A stretch of DNA of 64,000 nt from Modestobacter sp. DSM 44400 (GTDB taxonomy: Bacteria; Actinomycetota; Actinomycetes; Mycobacteriales; Geodermatophilaceae), in the NCBI RefSeq assembly GCF_900107175.1, contig NZ_FNOZ01000021.1:1-64000 (forward strand). Reading direction: 5' to 3'. The first letter of the stretch is position 1. Each line of letters starts with the position of its first letter. This document shows positions 54,602 through 64,000 of the stretch, one piece after another. Both the position numbers and the translations under genes were made by a program. The notes under the pieces were generated by a model, which searched no databases, was not told the origin of the DNA, and was given only the letters and a program-made list of their open reading frames with translations.

Positions 54602-55624
54602 GGGGTCACCGGCGGACAGCTCGGCGCGGGCGCGGGCGGCGGTCTCCGGCGCGTCGGTGATGACGCTGTCGACACCGAGTGCGAACAGCAGACTGGCCTC
54701 CGCTTGCGCGTCGCCCAGCCCGCTCGGGTCGGCTCCGCGGCGCAGGTGGCGGGGGAGGAAGACGTTCTCCGGCCGGAGCGTGAACGGCTCGACGGTGAGA
54801 CCGGCCCGGTGCGCCTGGCCCACGAGGTCGGAGACGCCGACCAGGGCGCCGTCCGCGCCGTGGAGCAGGATACGGCCCTTGTGCGGCGCGATCCCGTCGG
54901 CGTAGGTCGAGATCTCGCGCAGCCCCGGAGGGGTCACCAGGGCGTCCTGCACGCCCTCCTCCTGGATCAGCTGCACCAGCCGCGTCCCGTGCGGCCCGAA
55001 GTCCGCCCTCAGCCTCCGCAGGGCCAGCGGCTCGAAGGCCATCACCACCACCGATCCCTCGGCGTCCGTGGCCCCCAGCCGGCGGAGCTCGGTGGAGAGG
55101 AGCTCGGTCATCGGCAGCCCCTGGGCGGCGAACCAGCCGGGGTGTTTGAGCTCGGCCTGTACCCGGATCGGGCGGGCGGCCGTGGAACGACGCCGGGCGA
55201 TGTCCACCACCTCGGCGAGGGTGAGGATGCCGTAGCGGCCGTCGTAGGCGGTGTTGAACGGTCGGACCGCCGGCATCCGCTCCACCGCACCCAGGGTGCG
55301 CAGCTCGGCGAGGGTGAAGTCCTCGGCGAACCAGCCGGTGACCTCGTGGCCGTCGACCTCCTGGGTGCGCCGGCGGGCGGCGAACTCCGGCTGCGAGGCG
55401 ACGTCGGTGCTCAGCGACAGCTCGTTCTCGTGCCGGGCGACCAGCACGCCGTCCCGGGTGACGACGACGTCCGGCTCGATCCGGTCGGCGCCCAGGTCGA
55501 TGGCCAGCTCGTAGCTGGCGACGGTGTGTTCGGGTCGGTAGCTCGGCGCTCCGCGGTGGCCGATGACGACCGGTTCCTGCGTCCGGCGGGATGACGGCGC
55601 GGCCTTCAGGCCGGTCTCGTACAT
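54551..55624 (-). CDS. Glycerophosphodiester phosphodiesterase (GDPD family)
   Basis: The 357-residue enzyme hydrolyses glycerophosphodiesters to glycerol-3-phosphate and an alcohol. It has the GDPD signature IGHRGAPSYRPEHTVASYELAIDLGADRIEPDVVVTRDGVLVARHENEL-like region (catalytic HRG, the EPDV metal-binding acids and the second H). IQAELKHP-like VQAELKHPGWF and VVVMAFEPLALRRL follow. No signal peptide is evident, so it is likely cytosolic. The ATG at 55624 is used; the longer frame to 55714 has no better site. Its last codons fall inside dispersed repeat family 2. Confidence 0.9.
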   Translation of the reverse strand: MYETGLKAAPSSRRTQEPVVIGHRGAPSYRPEHTVASYELAIDLGADRIEPDVVVTRDGVLVARHENELSLSTDVASQPEFAARRRTQEVDGHEVTGWFAEDFTLAELRTLGAVERMPAVRPFNTAYDGRYGILTLAEVVDIARRRSTAARPIRVQAELKHPGWFAAQGLPMTELLSTELRRLGATDAEGSVVVMAFEPLALRRLRADFGPHGTRLVQLIQEEGVQDALVTPPGLREISTYADGIAPHKGRILLHGADGALVGVSDLVGQAHRAGLTVEPFTLRPENVFLPRHLRRGADPSGLGDAQAEASLLFALGVDSVITDAPETAARARAELSAGDPAILTDRIAARSRPGLS

Positions 55625-55720
55625 GGCTACAAGTAGAACTCGCTTCCCTGTGCTCTGGGTGAACGCGCGCCGACGAGGAGCTGACAAATCAGAGGACAAC
55701 CGCCTCACCTGCACGCCAAC

Positions 55721-56761
55721 ATGACGGGTGTGACAGAACTATCGTTCCTCGGCCGGGGTGCCGCGGAGGTCGGGGACGTGCCCGTCGGCTGCGAGCTGGC
55801 CCGCGTCGCCCGGGTGGACCGTGGACGGCTCACCGTGCTGACCGCGGCGGGTGAACGGTGGGTGCGGCCGGGCAGCACGTTGCACGACGGAACCGGGCTG
55901 GGGGAGCCGGCGGTCGGCGACTGGGTCGCCCTCCGCGGCGAGCTGGCGGTCGCCGTGCTGCCCCGCCGCACGGCGTTCGTGCGCACCGTCGCCGGTCGAG
56001 GGTCGGCCGCGCAGGTGGTCGCGGCCAACGTCGACGTGGTGTTCGTCGTGGACTCCCTCGTCGGCGAGGCGCGGTTGCGTCGCGTGGAGCGCTACCTGGC
56101 CGTCGCCTGGGCCAGCGGGGCCACGCCCGTCGTCGTCCTGACCAAGGTCGACCTCTGCCCGGACGTACCGGCCGCCCTCGCGCAGGTGGCCGAGGACGCC
56201 ATCGGCGTCGACGTGCTGGCGGTCAGCGCGCTGACCGGGAGCGGCCTGGACCGGGTGGCGGCGCTGCTGCCCCCGGGGTGCACCGCGGCGATGGTGGGGC
56301 CCTCAGGTGTGGGCAAGTCCAGCCTCGCCAACGCCCTGGCCGGGCGGCCGGTCGCCGACACCGCGGAGATCCGGGACGACGGCCGGGGCCGGCACACCAC
56401 GACCGCCCGGCAACTGCACCTGCTGCCCGACGGCGGCCTGCTGGTGGACACCCCCGGCATGCGCGAGCTGGCGCTGACCGGCGGGGAGGACCTGGACACC
56501 GCGTACGCCGACGTCACCGCCGTCGCCGCGGACTGCCGGTTCCGGGACTGCGCGCACCGCACCGAACCCGGCTGCGCGGTCGCCGCCGCCATCGACCGCG
56601 GCGCGCTCGACCCCGCCCGGCTGACCGCCTGGCGCAAACTGCAGGCCGAAGCGCACCGGCAGGAGCGCCGGTTCGACTCCCGGGCACGCTCCCTGGAGTC
56701 CGCGCGGCTGCGCGCCCGCGCCCGCCAGCTCCGCGACCAGCCCAGCCGCCCCCGCCGCTGA
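55721..56761 (+). CDS. rsgA: Ribosome small-subunit GTPase RsgA
   Basis: RsgA (YjeQ) acts in late 30S ribosome assembly. The 346-residue GTPase is circularly permuted: TKVD (G4) near residue 141 comes before GPSGVGKSS (G1) near 193, then G3 DTPG near 244. The N-terminal OB-fold (RGRLTVLTAAGERWVRPGS-like) and C-terminal zinc-binding region (CRFRDCAHRTEPGCAV) are present. The basic tail (RARARQLRDQ) is typical for RNA contact. It is divergent from the GDPD gene. Start ATG at 55721 lacks a clear ribosome-binding site. Confidence 0.97.
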   Translation: MTGVTELSFLGRGAAEVGDVPVGCELARVARVDRGRLTVLTAAGERWVRPGSTLHDGTGLGEPAVGDWVALRGELAVAVLPRRTAFVRTVAGRGSAAQVVAANVDVVFVVDSLVGEARLRRVERYLAVAWASGATPVVVLTKVDLCPDVPAALAQVAEDAIGVDVLAVSALTGSGLDRVAALLPPGCTAAMVGPSGVGKSSLANALAGRPVADTAEIRDDGRGRHTTTARQLHLLPDGGLLVDTPGMRELALTGGEDLDTAYADVTAVAADCRFRDCAHRTEPGCAVAAAIDRGALDPARLTAWRKLQAEAHRQERRFDSRARSLESARLRARARQLRDQPSRPRR

Positions 56762-56771
56762 CGCTCGCGAT

Positions 56772-56797
56772 CCGGCCACAGTGGCCATTTTGGCCGG
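56772..56797 (+). terminator. Hairpin after rsgA with the TGGCCATTTTGGCC core
   Basis: CCGGCCA (56772-56778) pairs with TGGCCGG (56791-56797) around CAGTGGCCATTT. It begins 11 bases beyond the rsgA stop. The 14-base core TGGCCATTTTGGCC (56782-56795) is identical to that in the palindrome at 21465-21503. Confidence 0.6.
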
Positions 56798-56814
56798 AGC
56801 CGGGCGCCGGTCGG

Positions 56815-56820
56815 TAGGTT
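56815..56820 (+). promoter_or_regulatory. -10 box of purD (leaderless)
   Basis: TAGGTT ends seven bases before the purD GTG start at 56828, with no Shine-Dalgarno sequence. It supports GTG 56828 as the start and separate transcription of purD. Confidence 0.5.
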
Positions 56821-56827
56821 CAGCGGC

Positions 56828-58099
56828 GTGCGCGTGCTCGTGATCGGTTCCGGTGCCCGTGAGCACGCCCTGTGCGTGGCTCTGCAGTCCGACCCGGCGG
56901 TGACCGCGCTGGCCTGTGCCCCGGGCAATGCGGGCACCGCCGCGCTCGCCGAGGCCCGGCCGCTGGACGTAGGTGACCCGGTCGCCGTCGCCGCGCTGGC
57001 CGTCGAGTGGTCGGCTGACCTGGTCGTCGTGGGTCCGGAGATCCCGCTGGTCGCCGGCGCCGCCGACGCCGTCCGCGAGGCCGGCATCGCCTGCTTCGGA
57101 CCGTCGGCGCAGGCCGCCCAGATCGAGGGCTCGAAGGCCTTCGCCAAACACGTGATGGCCGCAGCCGGCGTGCCCACCGCCCAGGCCTGGCCGGTCGGTG
57201 GCCCGGCCGAGCTGGAGACGGCGCTGGACGAGTCGCACGCGGTCAGCGGCGGCGCGCCCTACGTCGTCAAGGACGACGGTCTGGCCGCCGGCAAGGGCGT
57301 GCTGGTCACCACCGACCGGGCCGCAGCGCTGGCCCACGGCACCGCGGTGCTCGGCGCCGGGCACGCCGTCCTGGTCGAGGAGTTTCTCGACGGCCCGGAG
57401 GTGTCGCTGTTCGCCCTGTCCGACGGGACGACGGTGGTGCCGCTGCTGCCCGCCCAGGACGCCAAGCGCCGCGACGACGGGGACGGCGGGCCCAACACCG
57501 GCGGCATGGGCGCCTACGCGCCACTGCCCTGGGCCCCGGCCGGACTGGTCGACGACGTGCTGGCCACCGTGCTCCAGCCGACGGTCAGCGAGATGGCGCG
57601 CCGGGGCGAGCCGTTCGTCGGGCTGCTCTACGCCGGGCTGGCGCTGACCTCGCGAGGCGTGCGGGTCGTGGAGTTCAACGCCCGGTTCGGCGATCCGGAG
57701 ACCCAGGTCGTGCTGCCCCTGTTGGAGACGCCGCTCGCCGGGCTGCTGTACGCCGCCGCGACCGGCACGCTGGACCGGCAACCGCCGCTGCGCTGGCGGG
57801 CCGGCGCCGCGGTCACCGTCGTCGTCGCCGCACCCGGCTATCCCGAGCGCCCCCGGGCCGGCGACGTCGTCACCGGGGCCGACGGCGAGGGCGTGCTGCA
57901 CGCCGGCACCCGGCTGGGCCCCGACGGTGTCGTGCACTCCGCGGGGGGCCGGGTGCTGGCGGTGACCGCGGTCGGCGCCGACCTCGCCGCCGCCCGGCAG
58001 ATGGCCTACGAGCGGGTCGCCGCCGTCCGACTGGCCGACGCGCACTGGCGCACCGACATCGGCCTGGCCGCCGTCGAGGGCCGGATCACCGTCGGCTGA
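56828..58099 (+). CDS. purD: Phosphoribosylamine-glycine ligase
   Basis: PurD makes glycinamide ribonucleotide, step 2 of the purine route. The 423-residue ATP-grasp enzyme starts [14 protein letters not shown] and has [79 protein letters not shown] and [16 protein letters not shown]. It is a little shorter than E. coli PurD (429). The GTG start is set by the leaderless -10 box. A methyltransferase gene follows after a 139-base gap. Confidence 0.98.
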   Translation: MRVLVIGSGAREHALCVALQSDPAVTALACAPGNAGTAALAEARPLDVGDPVAVAALAVEWSADLVVVGPEIPLVAGAADAVREAGIACFGPSAQAAQIEGSKAFAKHVMAAAGVPTAQAWPVGGPAELETALDESHAVSGGAPYVVKDDGLAAGKGVLVTTDRAAALAHGTAVLGAGHAVLVEEFLDGPEVSLFALSDGTTVVPLLPAQDAKRRDDGDGGPNTGGMGAYAPLPWAPAGLVDDVLATVLQPTVSEMARRGEPFVGLLYAGLALTSRGVRVVEFNARFGDPETQVVLPLLETPLAGLLYAAATGTLDRQPPLRWRAGAAVTVVVAAPGYPERPRAGDVVTGADGEGVLHAGTRLGPDGVVHSAGGRVLAVTAVGADLAAARQMAYERVAAVRLADAHWRTDIGLAAVEGRITVG

Positions 58100-58238
58100 C
58101 AGCCGCGGGAGCATCGCAGGGAGCGCCGGAGCGCGACACAGCGACCGAGGAGCGGAAGTCGACCAGTGTTCCCGTCGGTCGACAGCCGCGGCCGGAAATG
58201 GCGTTGACACCCGCCGCGGCGGGTGCGGAACTGCTCCG

Positions 58239-58967
58239 GTGCGCGACTTCGACCCCCTGGCCAGCTTCGGCGCCGACGTCGCCGCCACCTACGACGCGCA
58301 CCTGCGGGGCGACGAGGCCGAGACCGTCGCCTGCCTGGCTCAGCTCGCTGACGGTGGGCCGGTGCTCGAGCTGGCGATCGGCACCGGCCGGATCGGGCTC
58401 CCGCTGGCCGCTCAGGGGCTGGCTGTCGACGGCGTCGAGCAGTCGACGGCGATGATCGCCCGGCTGCGGGCGAAACCCGGTGGCGAGGACCTCGCCGTCG
58501 TGTGCGGCGACATGGCCAACGTCCCGGTCGACGGCACCTACCGGCTGGTCTACCTGGTCTTCAACACGATCTACAACCTGCTCACCCAGGACGAGCAGGT
58601 CCGGTGCTTCCAGAACGTGGCCCAGCACCTGACCGACGACGGGGTGTTCCTGGTCGAGGCGGCTGTGCCGGGACCGCTCTACCGCCTCGACGACTCCTAC
58701 GTCGACGCCGAGTCCGTCCGGACCGACGGCGTGACCCTCGACGTCGGCCGCTACGACCGGGCCACCCAGCTCCTCGACGAGTGCCACGTGTCGCTGTCGC
58801 CCGGCGGCATCCGGGTCACGCCGATCGTCACCCGCTTCGTCTGGCCGAGCGAGCTGGACCTGATGGCCCGGCTGGCCGGCCTCCGACTGCAGCATCGCTG
58901 GGGCGGCTGGCAGCGGGAGCCCTTCGACTCCCGCAGCGCCCGGCACGTCTCGGTCTATGGACGGTAG
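58239..58967 (+). CDS. Class I SAM-dependent methyltransferase
   Basis: The 242-residue protein has motif I VLELAIGTGRIGLPLA, followed by VDGVEQSTAMIARLR and VVCGDMANVPVDGTYRLVYLVFNTIYNLL, all typical of a methyltransferase fold. The GxGxG of motif I is present as GTGRIG. The substrate is unknown. Start GTG at 58239 has no clear ribosome-binding site. A perfect 18-base palindrome CACCCGCCGCGGCGGGTG (58208-58225) stands 13 bases upstream and may be an operator or leader hairpin. The gene is convergent with the AI-2E permease. Confidence 0.85.
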   Translation: MRDFDPLASFGADVAATYDAHLRGDEAETVACLAQLADGGPVLELAIGTGRIGLPLAAQGLAVDGVEQSTAMIARLRAKPGGEDLAVVCGDMANVPVDGTYRLVYLVFNTIYNLLTQDEQVRCFQNVAQHLTDDGVFLVEAAVPGPLYRLDDSYVDAESVRTDGVTLDVGRYDRATQLLDECHVSLSPGGIRVTPIVTRFVWPSELDLMARLAGLRLQHRWGGWQREPFDSRSARHVSVYGR

Positions 58968-58989
58968 CGGCGGCCCGGCCGGGCACCGC

Positions 58990-60495
58990 TCATTCCACGC
59001 TGACCGGCGCGGCCGCGCGGCCGCACTGCGGCTCCGGCGGGCGCGGGCCCTCGTGCCGGCGGGACAGGTAGGTGCCGGCCACGTTGAGGCAGGCCACCAG
59101 CGGCACCGCCACCAGAGCGCCGAAGATGCCGGCGACCAGCAGCCCCGCGCCGATCGAGAGCACCACGGCCAGCGGATGCACCCGGACCGCCCGGCCCAGC
59201 AGCAGCGGCTGCAGCACGTGCCCCTCGAGCTGCATGATCAGCAGTGTCGCGCCCAGCACGATCAGGGCAGTGACCAGGCCATTGGACACCAGCGCCACCA
59301 GCACCGCCGCCGTCCCGGCCAGGAACGATCCGATGATCGGGATGAAGGCGCCCAGGAAGACCAGCGCGGCCAGCGGAATCGCCAGCGGCACGTCGAGCAC
59401 CGACAGCGCGATCCCGATCAGGACGGCGTCGGACAGCGCCACCAGCGCCGTCGCCCGGACGTAGGAGACCAGCGTCCGCCAGGCCCGGCGTGCGGCCTCG
59501 TCCAGGTAGGCGCGCGAGGACCGGGGGGACAGGCCGACGAACCACAGCCAGAGCGGCCGGCCGTCCTTGAGGAAGAAGAACAACGTGAACAGCGCCAGCA
59601 CCATCCCGGTGAGGACCTCGCTGAGCGTTGCCGCGGTGGTCAGCGCACCGGCGGTGAGGGTGTCCTGGTTGTCGACGACGGCCTGCTGTGCGCTCTCCAG
59701 CGCCCGGTCGATCTGGGCCTGGGAGACCGGGAAGTTGTCGGTGACGAACTGCTGGATCTGCTTGATGCCCTGGACCACCTGGTCGGCGAGCTGGTCGTAG
59801 CCGGCGGTGAACCGCTCGACGACCAGCGTGATGATCCCGGCCACGGCGCCGACCCCCACGACCAGCATCGTGGCCGCGGCCAGCGCGTGCGGCCAGCCCT
59901 TGCGCACCAGCAGTGCGGCCCCCGGTTGCAGCAGCGCGGCGAGCAGCAGCGCCACGATCACCGGGACGACGACCACCGCGACGTGGCCGGCCAGCACCAG
60001 CAGCGCGTACAGCGCGGCGCCGACGACCAGGACGCGCCAGGACCACGCCGCAGCGACCCGCAGGCCGTTGGGCACGCTGTTCTCGGCGTCCTCCGGGTGG
60101 TCCGGCCCGAGCAGGGTCCCGCGACTGCGGTCCGGGCCCAGGACGTCATCCGAGGGATCGCCGGCCGCCGGCGGGCCGCTCACCCCGCCGCCCGCGACGT
60201 CGGGTGCCCCGGGGACCGGGCTGCCGGCCGGGTGCTCCGCAGCGGGCTGCGCCGGCTCGACCGGCCGCGCCACCGGCGTGGCCTGCCCGGTCTCGATCCG
60301 GGTCAGGGCGCCGGCCGACGCGCCGACGTCGCCCGGCCGGGGGTGGGCGGGGCCGTCATCGGGCTCGAGGTGGCCGTGCCGCTCGTCGTCCATGACCAGG
60401 ACGACGCGGGTGTCGGGCCAGCCGTGCGGATCCTGCTCGGCGGCCCGGATGCGCTCGCGGGCGAGGTCGACCAGATGGTGCGCCCGTCGGAACAT
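58990..60495 (-). CDS. AI-2E transporter-family permease (YdiK/PerM-like)
   Basis: The 501-residue protein has a long hydrophilic N-terminus (about 150 residues, rich in Pro/Gly) and then about eight membrane helices. These show VVVVPVIVALLLAALLQPG, a periplasmic-type helical domain (AGYDQLADQVVQGIKQIQQFVT), LVLALFTLFFFLKDGRPLWLW, GIALSVLDVPLAIPLAALVFLGAFIPIIG and LEGHVLQPLLLGRAVRVHPL. The family name comes from TqsA, but the substrate of most members is unknown. The ATG at 60495 is preferred; the frame extends to 60582, and the true N-terminus is uncertain. Confidence 0.85.
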   Translation of the reverse strand: MFRRAHHLVDLARERIRAAEQDPHGWPDTRVVLVMDDERHGHLEPDDGPAHPRPGDVGASAGALTRIETGQATPVARPVEPAQPAAEHPAGSPVPGAPDVAGGGVSGPPAAGDPSDDVLGPDRSRGTLLGPDHPEDAENSVPNGLRVAAAWSWRVLVVGAALYALLVLAGHVAVVVVPVIVALLLAALLQPGAALLVRKGWPHALAAATMLVVGVGAVAGIITLVVERFTAGYDQLADQVVQGIKQIQQFVTDNFPVSQAQIDRALESAQQAVVDNQDTLTAGALTTAATLSEVLTGMVLALFTLFFFLKDGRPLWLWFVGLSPRSSRAYLDEAARRAWRTLVSYVRATALVALSDAVLIGIALSVLDVPLAIPLAALVFLGAFIPIIGSFLAGTAAVLVALVSNGLVTALIVLGATLLIMQLEGHVLQPLLLGRAVRVHPLAVVLSIGAGLLVAGIFGALVAVPLVACLNVAGTYLSRRHEGPRPPEPQCGRAAAPVSVE

Positions 60496-60602
60496 CGAGT
60501 TCTCCAGGCGGTCGGGAGCAGGGGCCGGGCCCAGCCTGCCAGGTCGTGCGGGAAGATGACTGCCGTGGCGCTCCGAACTCACCAGTCCTCCGCGGCAACC
60601 GC

Positions 60603-61906
<1,304 letters not shown>

Positions 61907-61910
<4 letters not shown>

Positions 61911-62773
61911 CGCTGGACCTGCCCCTGGTCGCCCGCGGCAAGGTCCGCGAGGTCTACGCCGTGGACGGCGAGCGGCTGCTGCTGGTCGTCAGCGACCGGA
62001 TCTCGGCCTACGACGTGGTGCTGCCCACCCCCATCCCGGACAAGGGCCGGGTGCTGACCGCGCTGTCGGTGTGGTGGTTCGACCAGCTCAGCCCGGTCCT
62101 CGAGGCGCATGGCGCGGCGCACCACCTGGTCAGCGTCACGGACGTGCCGGCCGAGGTGGCGGGCCGGGCGATGCTGGTCCGCCGGCTGGAGATGGCGCCG
62201 GTCGAGTGCGTGGCCCGCGGCTACCTGTCGGGCTCCGGGACGGTCGAGTACCAGCGCACCGGTGCGATCCGGGACGTCGTCCTGCCGCCGGGGCTGGTCG
62301 AGGGGTCGCGGCTGCCCGAGCCGGTGTTCACGCCGTCCACGAAGGCCGAGGTGGGGGAGCACGACGAGGCGATCACCTTCGCCGAGGTGGTGGGCACCGT
62401 CGGGGCCGAGCGGGCGGACGCCCTGCGGGAGCTGACACTGGCGCTCTACCGGCGCGCGGCGGAGATCGCCGAGTCCGCCGGGATCGTGCTGGCCGACACC
62501 AAGTTCGAGTTCGGCACCCGGGCCGGCGCCGACGGTCTGGTGCTCGGCGACGAGGTGCTGACGCCGGACTCCTCGCGGTTCTGGCCGGCCCGCACCTGGT
62601 CGCCGGGGGCGGCGCAGCCCTCCTACGACAAGCAGTACGTGCGCGACTGGCTGACCGGTTCCGGCTGGGACCGGGTGTCCCCGCCGCCGGAACTGCCCGA
62701 GGACGTCGTCGCGGCGACCCGCGAGCGGTACGTCACCGCTTACGAACAGCTCACCGGGCAGGCCTTCGTGTGA
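61907..62773 (+). CDS. purC: SAICAR synthase
   Basis: PurC joins aspartate to CAIR, step 7 of the route, so its product is the substrate of PurB encoded just upstream. The 288 residues contain [30 protein letters not shown] (the ATP-binding GK motif), [46 protein letters not shown] and PDSSRFWP. This is the long single-domain SAICAR synthase of actinobacteria. It overlaps purB by four bases. Confidence 0.98.
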
Positions 62774-62780
62774 CGGACCC

Positions 62781-62901
62781 GCGGTCCGGAGGACCGCTGT
62801 GTGAGGTCGGCGCGGGGCCGGAGGCTCCCGTCGGCATCGCACGAAACGGCTTAGCGCAGGTCGGGCACGGCACTTGGCCGCGGTGCGATCCGGAGGATCG
62901 C
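62781..62901. repeat. Dispersed intergenic repeat, family 2, copy 2 (121 bases)
   Basis: GCGGTCC-GGA-GGACCGC (62781-62797) and GCGATCC-GGA-GGATCGC (62885-62901) bound the element. The body (GCGCGGGGCCGGAGGCTCCCG, GGCATCGCACGAAACGGC) matches copy 1 at 54506-54601 over about 97 bases. It lies between the purC stop and the frameshifted pilZ stop, and its palindromes may act as a bidirectional terminator. Confidence 0.7.
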
Positions 62902-62912
62902 CATGTGCACAG

Positions 62913-63571
62913 CTACGTCACCAGGCCGCGGGAGCGGGCGTTGCGCAGGGCGGTGAACACTTGCGAGCGGATGAGGTCCTCCGCGACCTCGGGCAGCTCC
63001 AGGAACTTCAACGACCACTCGTGCAACTGGTCCGGCCGCGGAACGCGGCGGATGAACTCCACCCGGGTCTCGAGCTGGCCGGAGTAGAGGTCGAGGATGA
63101 GCCCGATCGGCTGCCCGGCCTTCGGGAAGGGGATGACGTTGCCCAGGTCCCGTGCGGGCGGAACACGCAGCGCAGGCCGACCTCGCTGAGATCGACCGTG
63201 CTGCCGGAGAGCTCGGTCTGGCCGAAGACGACGCGGACCGGCAGGCCCAGCGGCGCCCGGACGGCGTCCCGGCGCTGGATGCGGGTCGCCTCGCCCTTCA
63301 CCCGCACCTGCACCAGGCCATCGGGGGCGACGTCGACCATCTGGGCCTCGACGGAACGGAACCCGTCGTCGGCCTGCCAGAACAGGTCGAGGGACTCGCC
63401 GTGGTTGATCCGCACCGGCTCACCCACCTCGTTGCGGGCGGCGGTCACGTGCACGTTGTTCTCGCCGACCTTGCGCACCCGGCTGGTCAGCGCGGCCTCG
63501 TCGCCGAAGACCACCACGCTCAGTGCCGTGTCTGCGGCTGGATAGTCGATGTTGGGTCGTCCGGCGACCAT
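62913..63571 (-). pseudogene. PilZ-domain protein gene, frameshifted
   Basis: The ATG at 63571 starts VAGRPNIDYPAAD and the frame continues through an N-terminal YcgR-like region (HGESLDLFWQADDGFRSVEA) to the PilZ motif RRDAVRAPL and LSEVGLRCVF. Beyond about 63155 the reading frame is lost. A shifted frame carries RDLGNVIPFPKAG, LETRVEFIRRVPRPDQLHEWS and DLIRSQVFTALRNARSRGLVT to a TAG at 62913-62915. Restored, it is about 218 residues. PilZ domains bind cyclic di-GMP through RxxxR and D/NxSxxG. Whether this is decay or a sequencing error is open. Confidence 0.75.
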
Positions 63572-63694
63572 CCCTGCTCCCTGGTCTCCATTCGTGGGCC
63601 GCCGGTGGGACGGTCCTGCGGGATCTTCATCGACAGCCGTCCCCGCGACTACAGCCGTGCAGCTCCTCCCTGCCACCCGTTCGTGTCACCCCGG

Positions 63695-63700
63695 TACCCT
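63695..63700 (+). promoter_or_regulatory. -10 box of purS (leaderless)
   Basis: TACCCT stands seven bases before the GTG at 63708, which supports that start over the in-frame GTG at 63702. Confidence 0.5.
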
Positions 63701-63707
63701 CGTGCCC

Positions 63708-63947
63708 GTGCCCCAGGTGGTCGTCGACGTCGTCCTGAAGCCCGAGATCTCCGACCCCCAGGGGCAGGCGGTGCTCGGTGCCCTCGGCCGGCTCGGCCAC
63801 CCCGGCGTCCGGAGCGTCCGCCAGGGCAAGCACTTCGTGCTGGAGGTCGACGGCGACCCCGACGAGGCGGAGCTGCGCGAGATCGCCGAGACGCTGCTGG
63901 CCAACCCCGTCATCGAGGACGTGGAACTGCGCCTCGCGAACGACTGA
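63708..63947 (+). CDS. purS: Phosphoribosylformylglycinamidine synthase subunit PurS
   Basis: PurS is the small bridging subunit of the three-part FGAM synthase (PurS, PurQ, PurL), step 4 of the route. The 79-residue protein begins PQVVVDVVLKPEISDPQGQAV and has GVRSVRQGKHFVLEVDG, both typical. It is followed after 21 bases by purQ, so the operon continues past the window edge. The GTG at 63708 fits the leaderless -10 box. Confidence 0.97.
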   Translation: MPQVVVDVVLKPEISDPQGQAVLGALGRLGHPGVRSVRQGKHFVLEVDGDPDEAELREIAETLLANPVIEDVELRLAND

Positions 63948-63968
63948 CCACTCACTGAAGGACAGGCT

Positions 63969-64000
63969 GTGCGCATCGGTGTCATCACCTTCCCGGGATC
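63969..64000 (+). CDS. purQ: Phosphoribosylformylglycinamidine synthase subunit PurQ (5' end only)
   Basis: Only the first ten or so codons lie in the window: GTG followed by RIGVITFPG, the known N-terminus of PurQ, the glutamine amidotransferase subunit of FGAM synthase. An AAGGACAGG lies just upstream. The rest of the gene is beyond the right edge. Confidence 0.9.
   Translation, partial: MRIGVITFPG

Overview
The window is about 64 kb of very GC-rich DNA with near-saturated G/C third codon positions. GTG starts are common and seven start codons sit 6-7 bases after a TANNNT box, which is the usual layout for leaderless mRNAs. Gene content and order (dcd, an Rv0338c-like Fe-S reductase, dnaK-grpE-dnaJ-hspR, clpB, pyrE, dedA, fba, a DUF3151 gene, purA) recall the Rv0321-Rv0384c part of Mycobacterium tuberculosis in rearranged order. 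Together with the DUF222/HNH gene and a GPGG-type small membrane protein this points to an actinobacterium, plausibly Geodermatophilaceae (Blastococcus, Geodermatophilus or Modestobacter). The family is an inference; the phylum is well supported.

Layout. 1-2 kb: a tRNA-like remnant, a 31-codon ORF coupled to a membrane-anchored protein, and tRNA-Gly(CCC). 2-9.9 kb: dcd, a methyltransferase, an MFS carrier, a DUF389 protein, an anchored protein, a large membrane Fe-S oxidoreductase and a broken AbiEi-like gene. 10-15.2 kb: the dnaK-grpE-(42-codon repeat ORF)-dnaJ-hspR-marR heat-shock operon with a HAIR operator. 15.3-32.2 kb: a glycolate/glyoxylate island on both strands: lactate/glycolate permease, glcF, glcE, glcD, malate synthase, an IclR regulator, an enoyl-CoA hydratase, a class III CoA-transferase, a MatC-type carrier, a serine/alanine-glyoxylate aminotransferase and a large FAD/Fe-S D-2-hydroxyacid dehydrogenase. 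32.3-38.7 kb: MarR/MFS efflux pair, OsmC/OhrR peroxide pair, and clpB behind a second HAIR. 38.7-44.3 kb: an accessory islet with a frameshifted membrane protein, a DUF4190 protein, an IS1380 transposase remnant, a DUF2231-Rieske protein, a hemerythrin and a DUF222/HNH gene. 44.3-52.4 kb: small membrane proteins, a fasciclin lipoprotein, pyrE, a multiply frameshifted dedA, a FAD-linked oxidase, a CoA-disulfide-reductase-like enzyme, a pentapeptide-repeat protein, fba and DUF3151. 52.4-64 kb: de novo purine genes purA, purD, purB, purC, purS and the first bases of purQ, interleaved with a GDPD, rsgA, a methyltransferase, an AI-2E-type permease and a frameshifted PilZ gene.

How the genes work together. 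HspR, encoded at the end of the dnaK operon, probably represses both dnaK and clpB through the two HAIR elements seen here. The glc/aceB block can take up glycolate, oxidise it to glyoxylate and condense that with acetyl-CoA to malate; the aminotransferase gives glyoxylate a second outlet. The purine genes cover several steps to IMP and the adenylosuccinate steps to AMP.

The least-explained items are the 42-codon repeat ORF inside the dnaK operon, two families of dispersed intergenic repeats, a shared hairpin core, and a cluster of frameshifted genes that is either real decay or sequence error. No CRISPR array, prophage or intact insertion sequence was seen.
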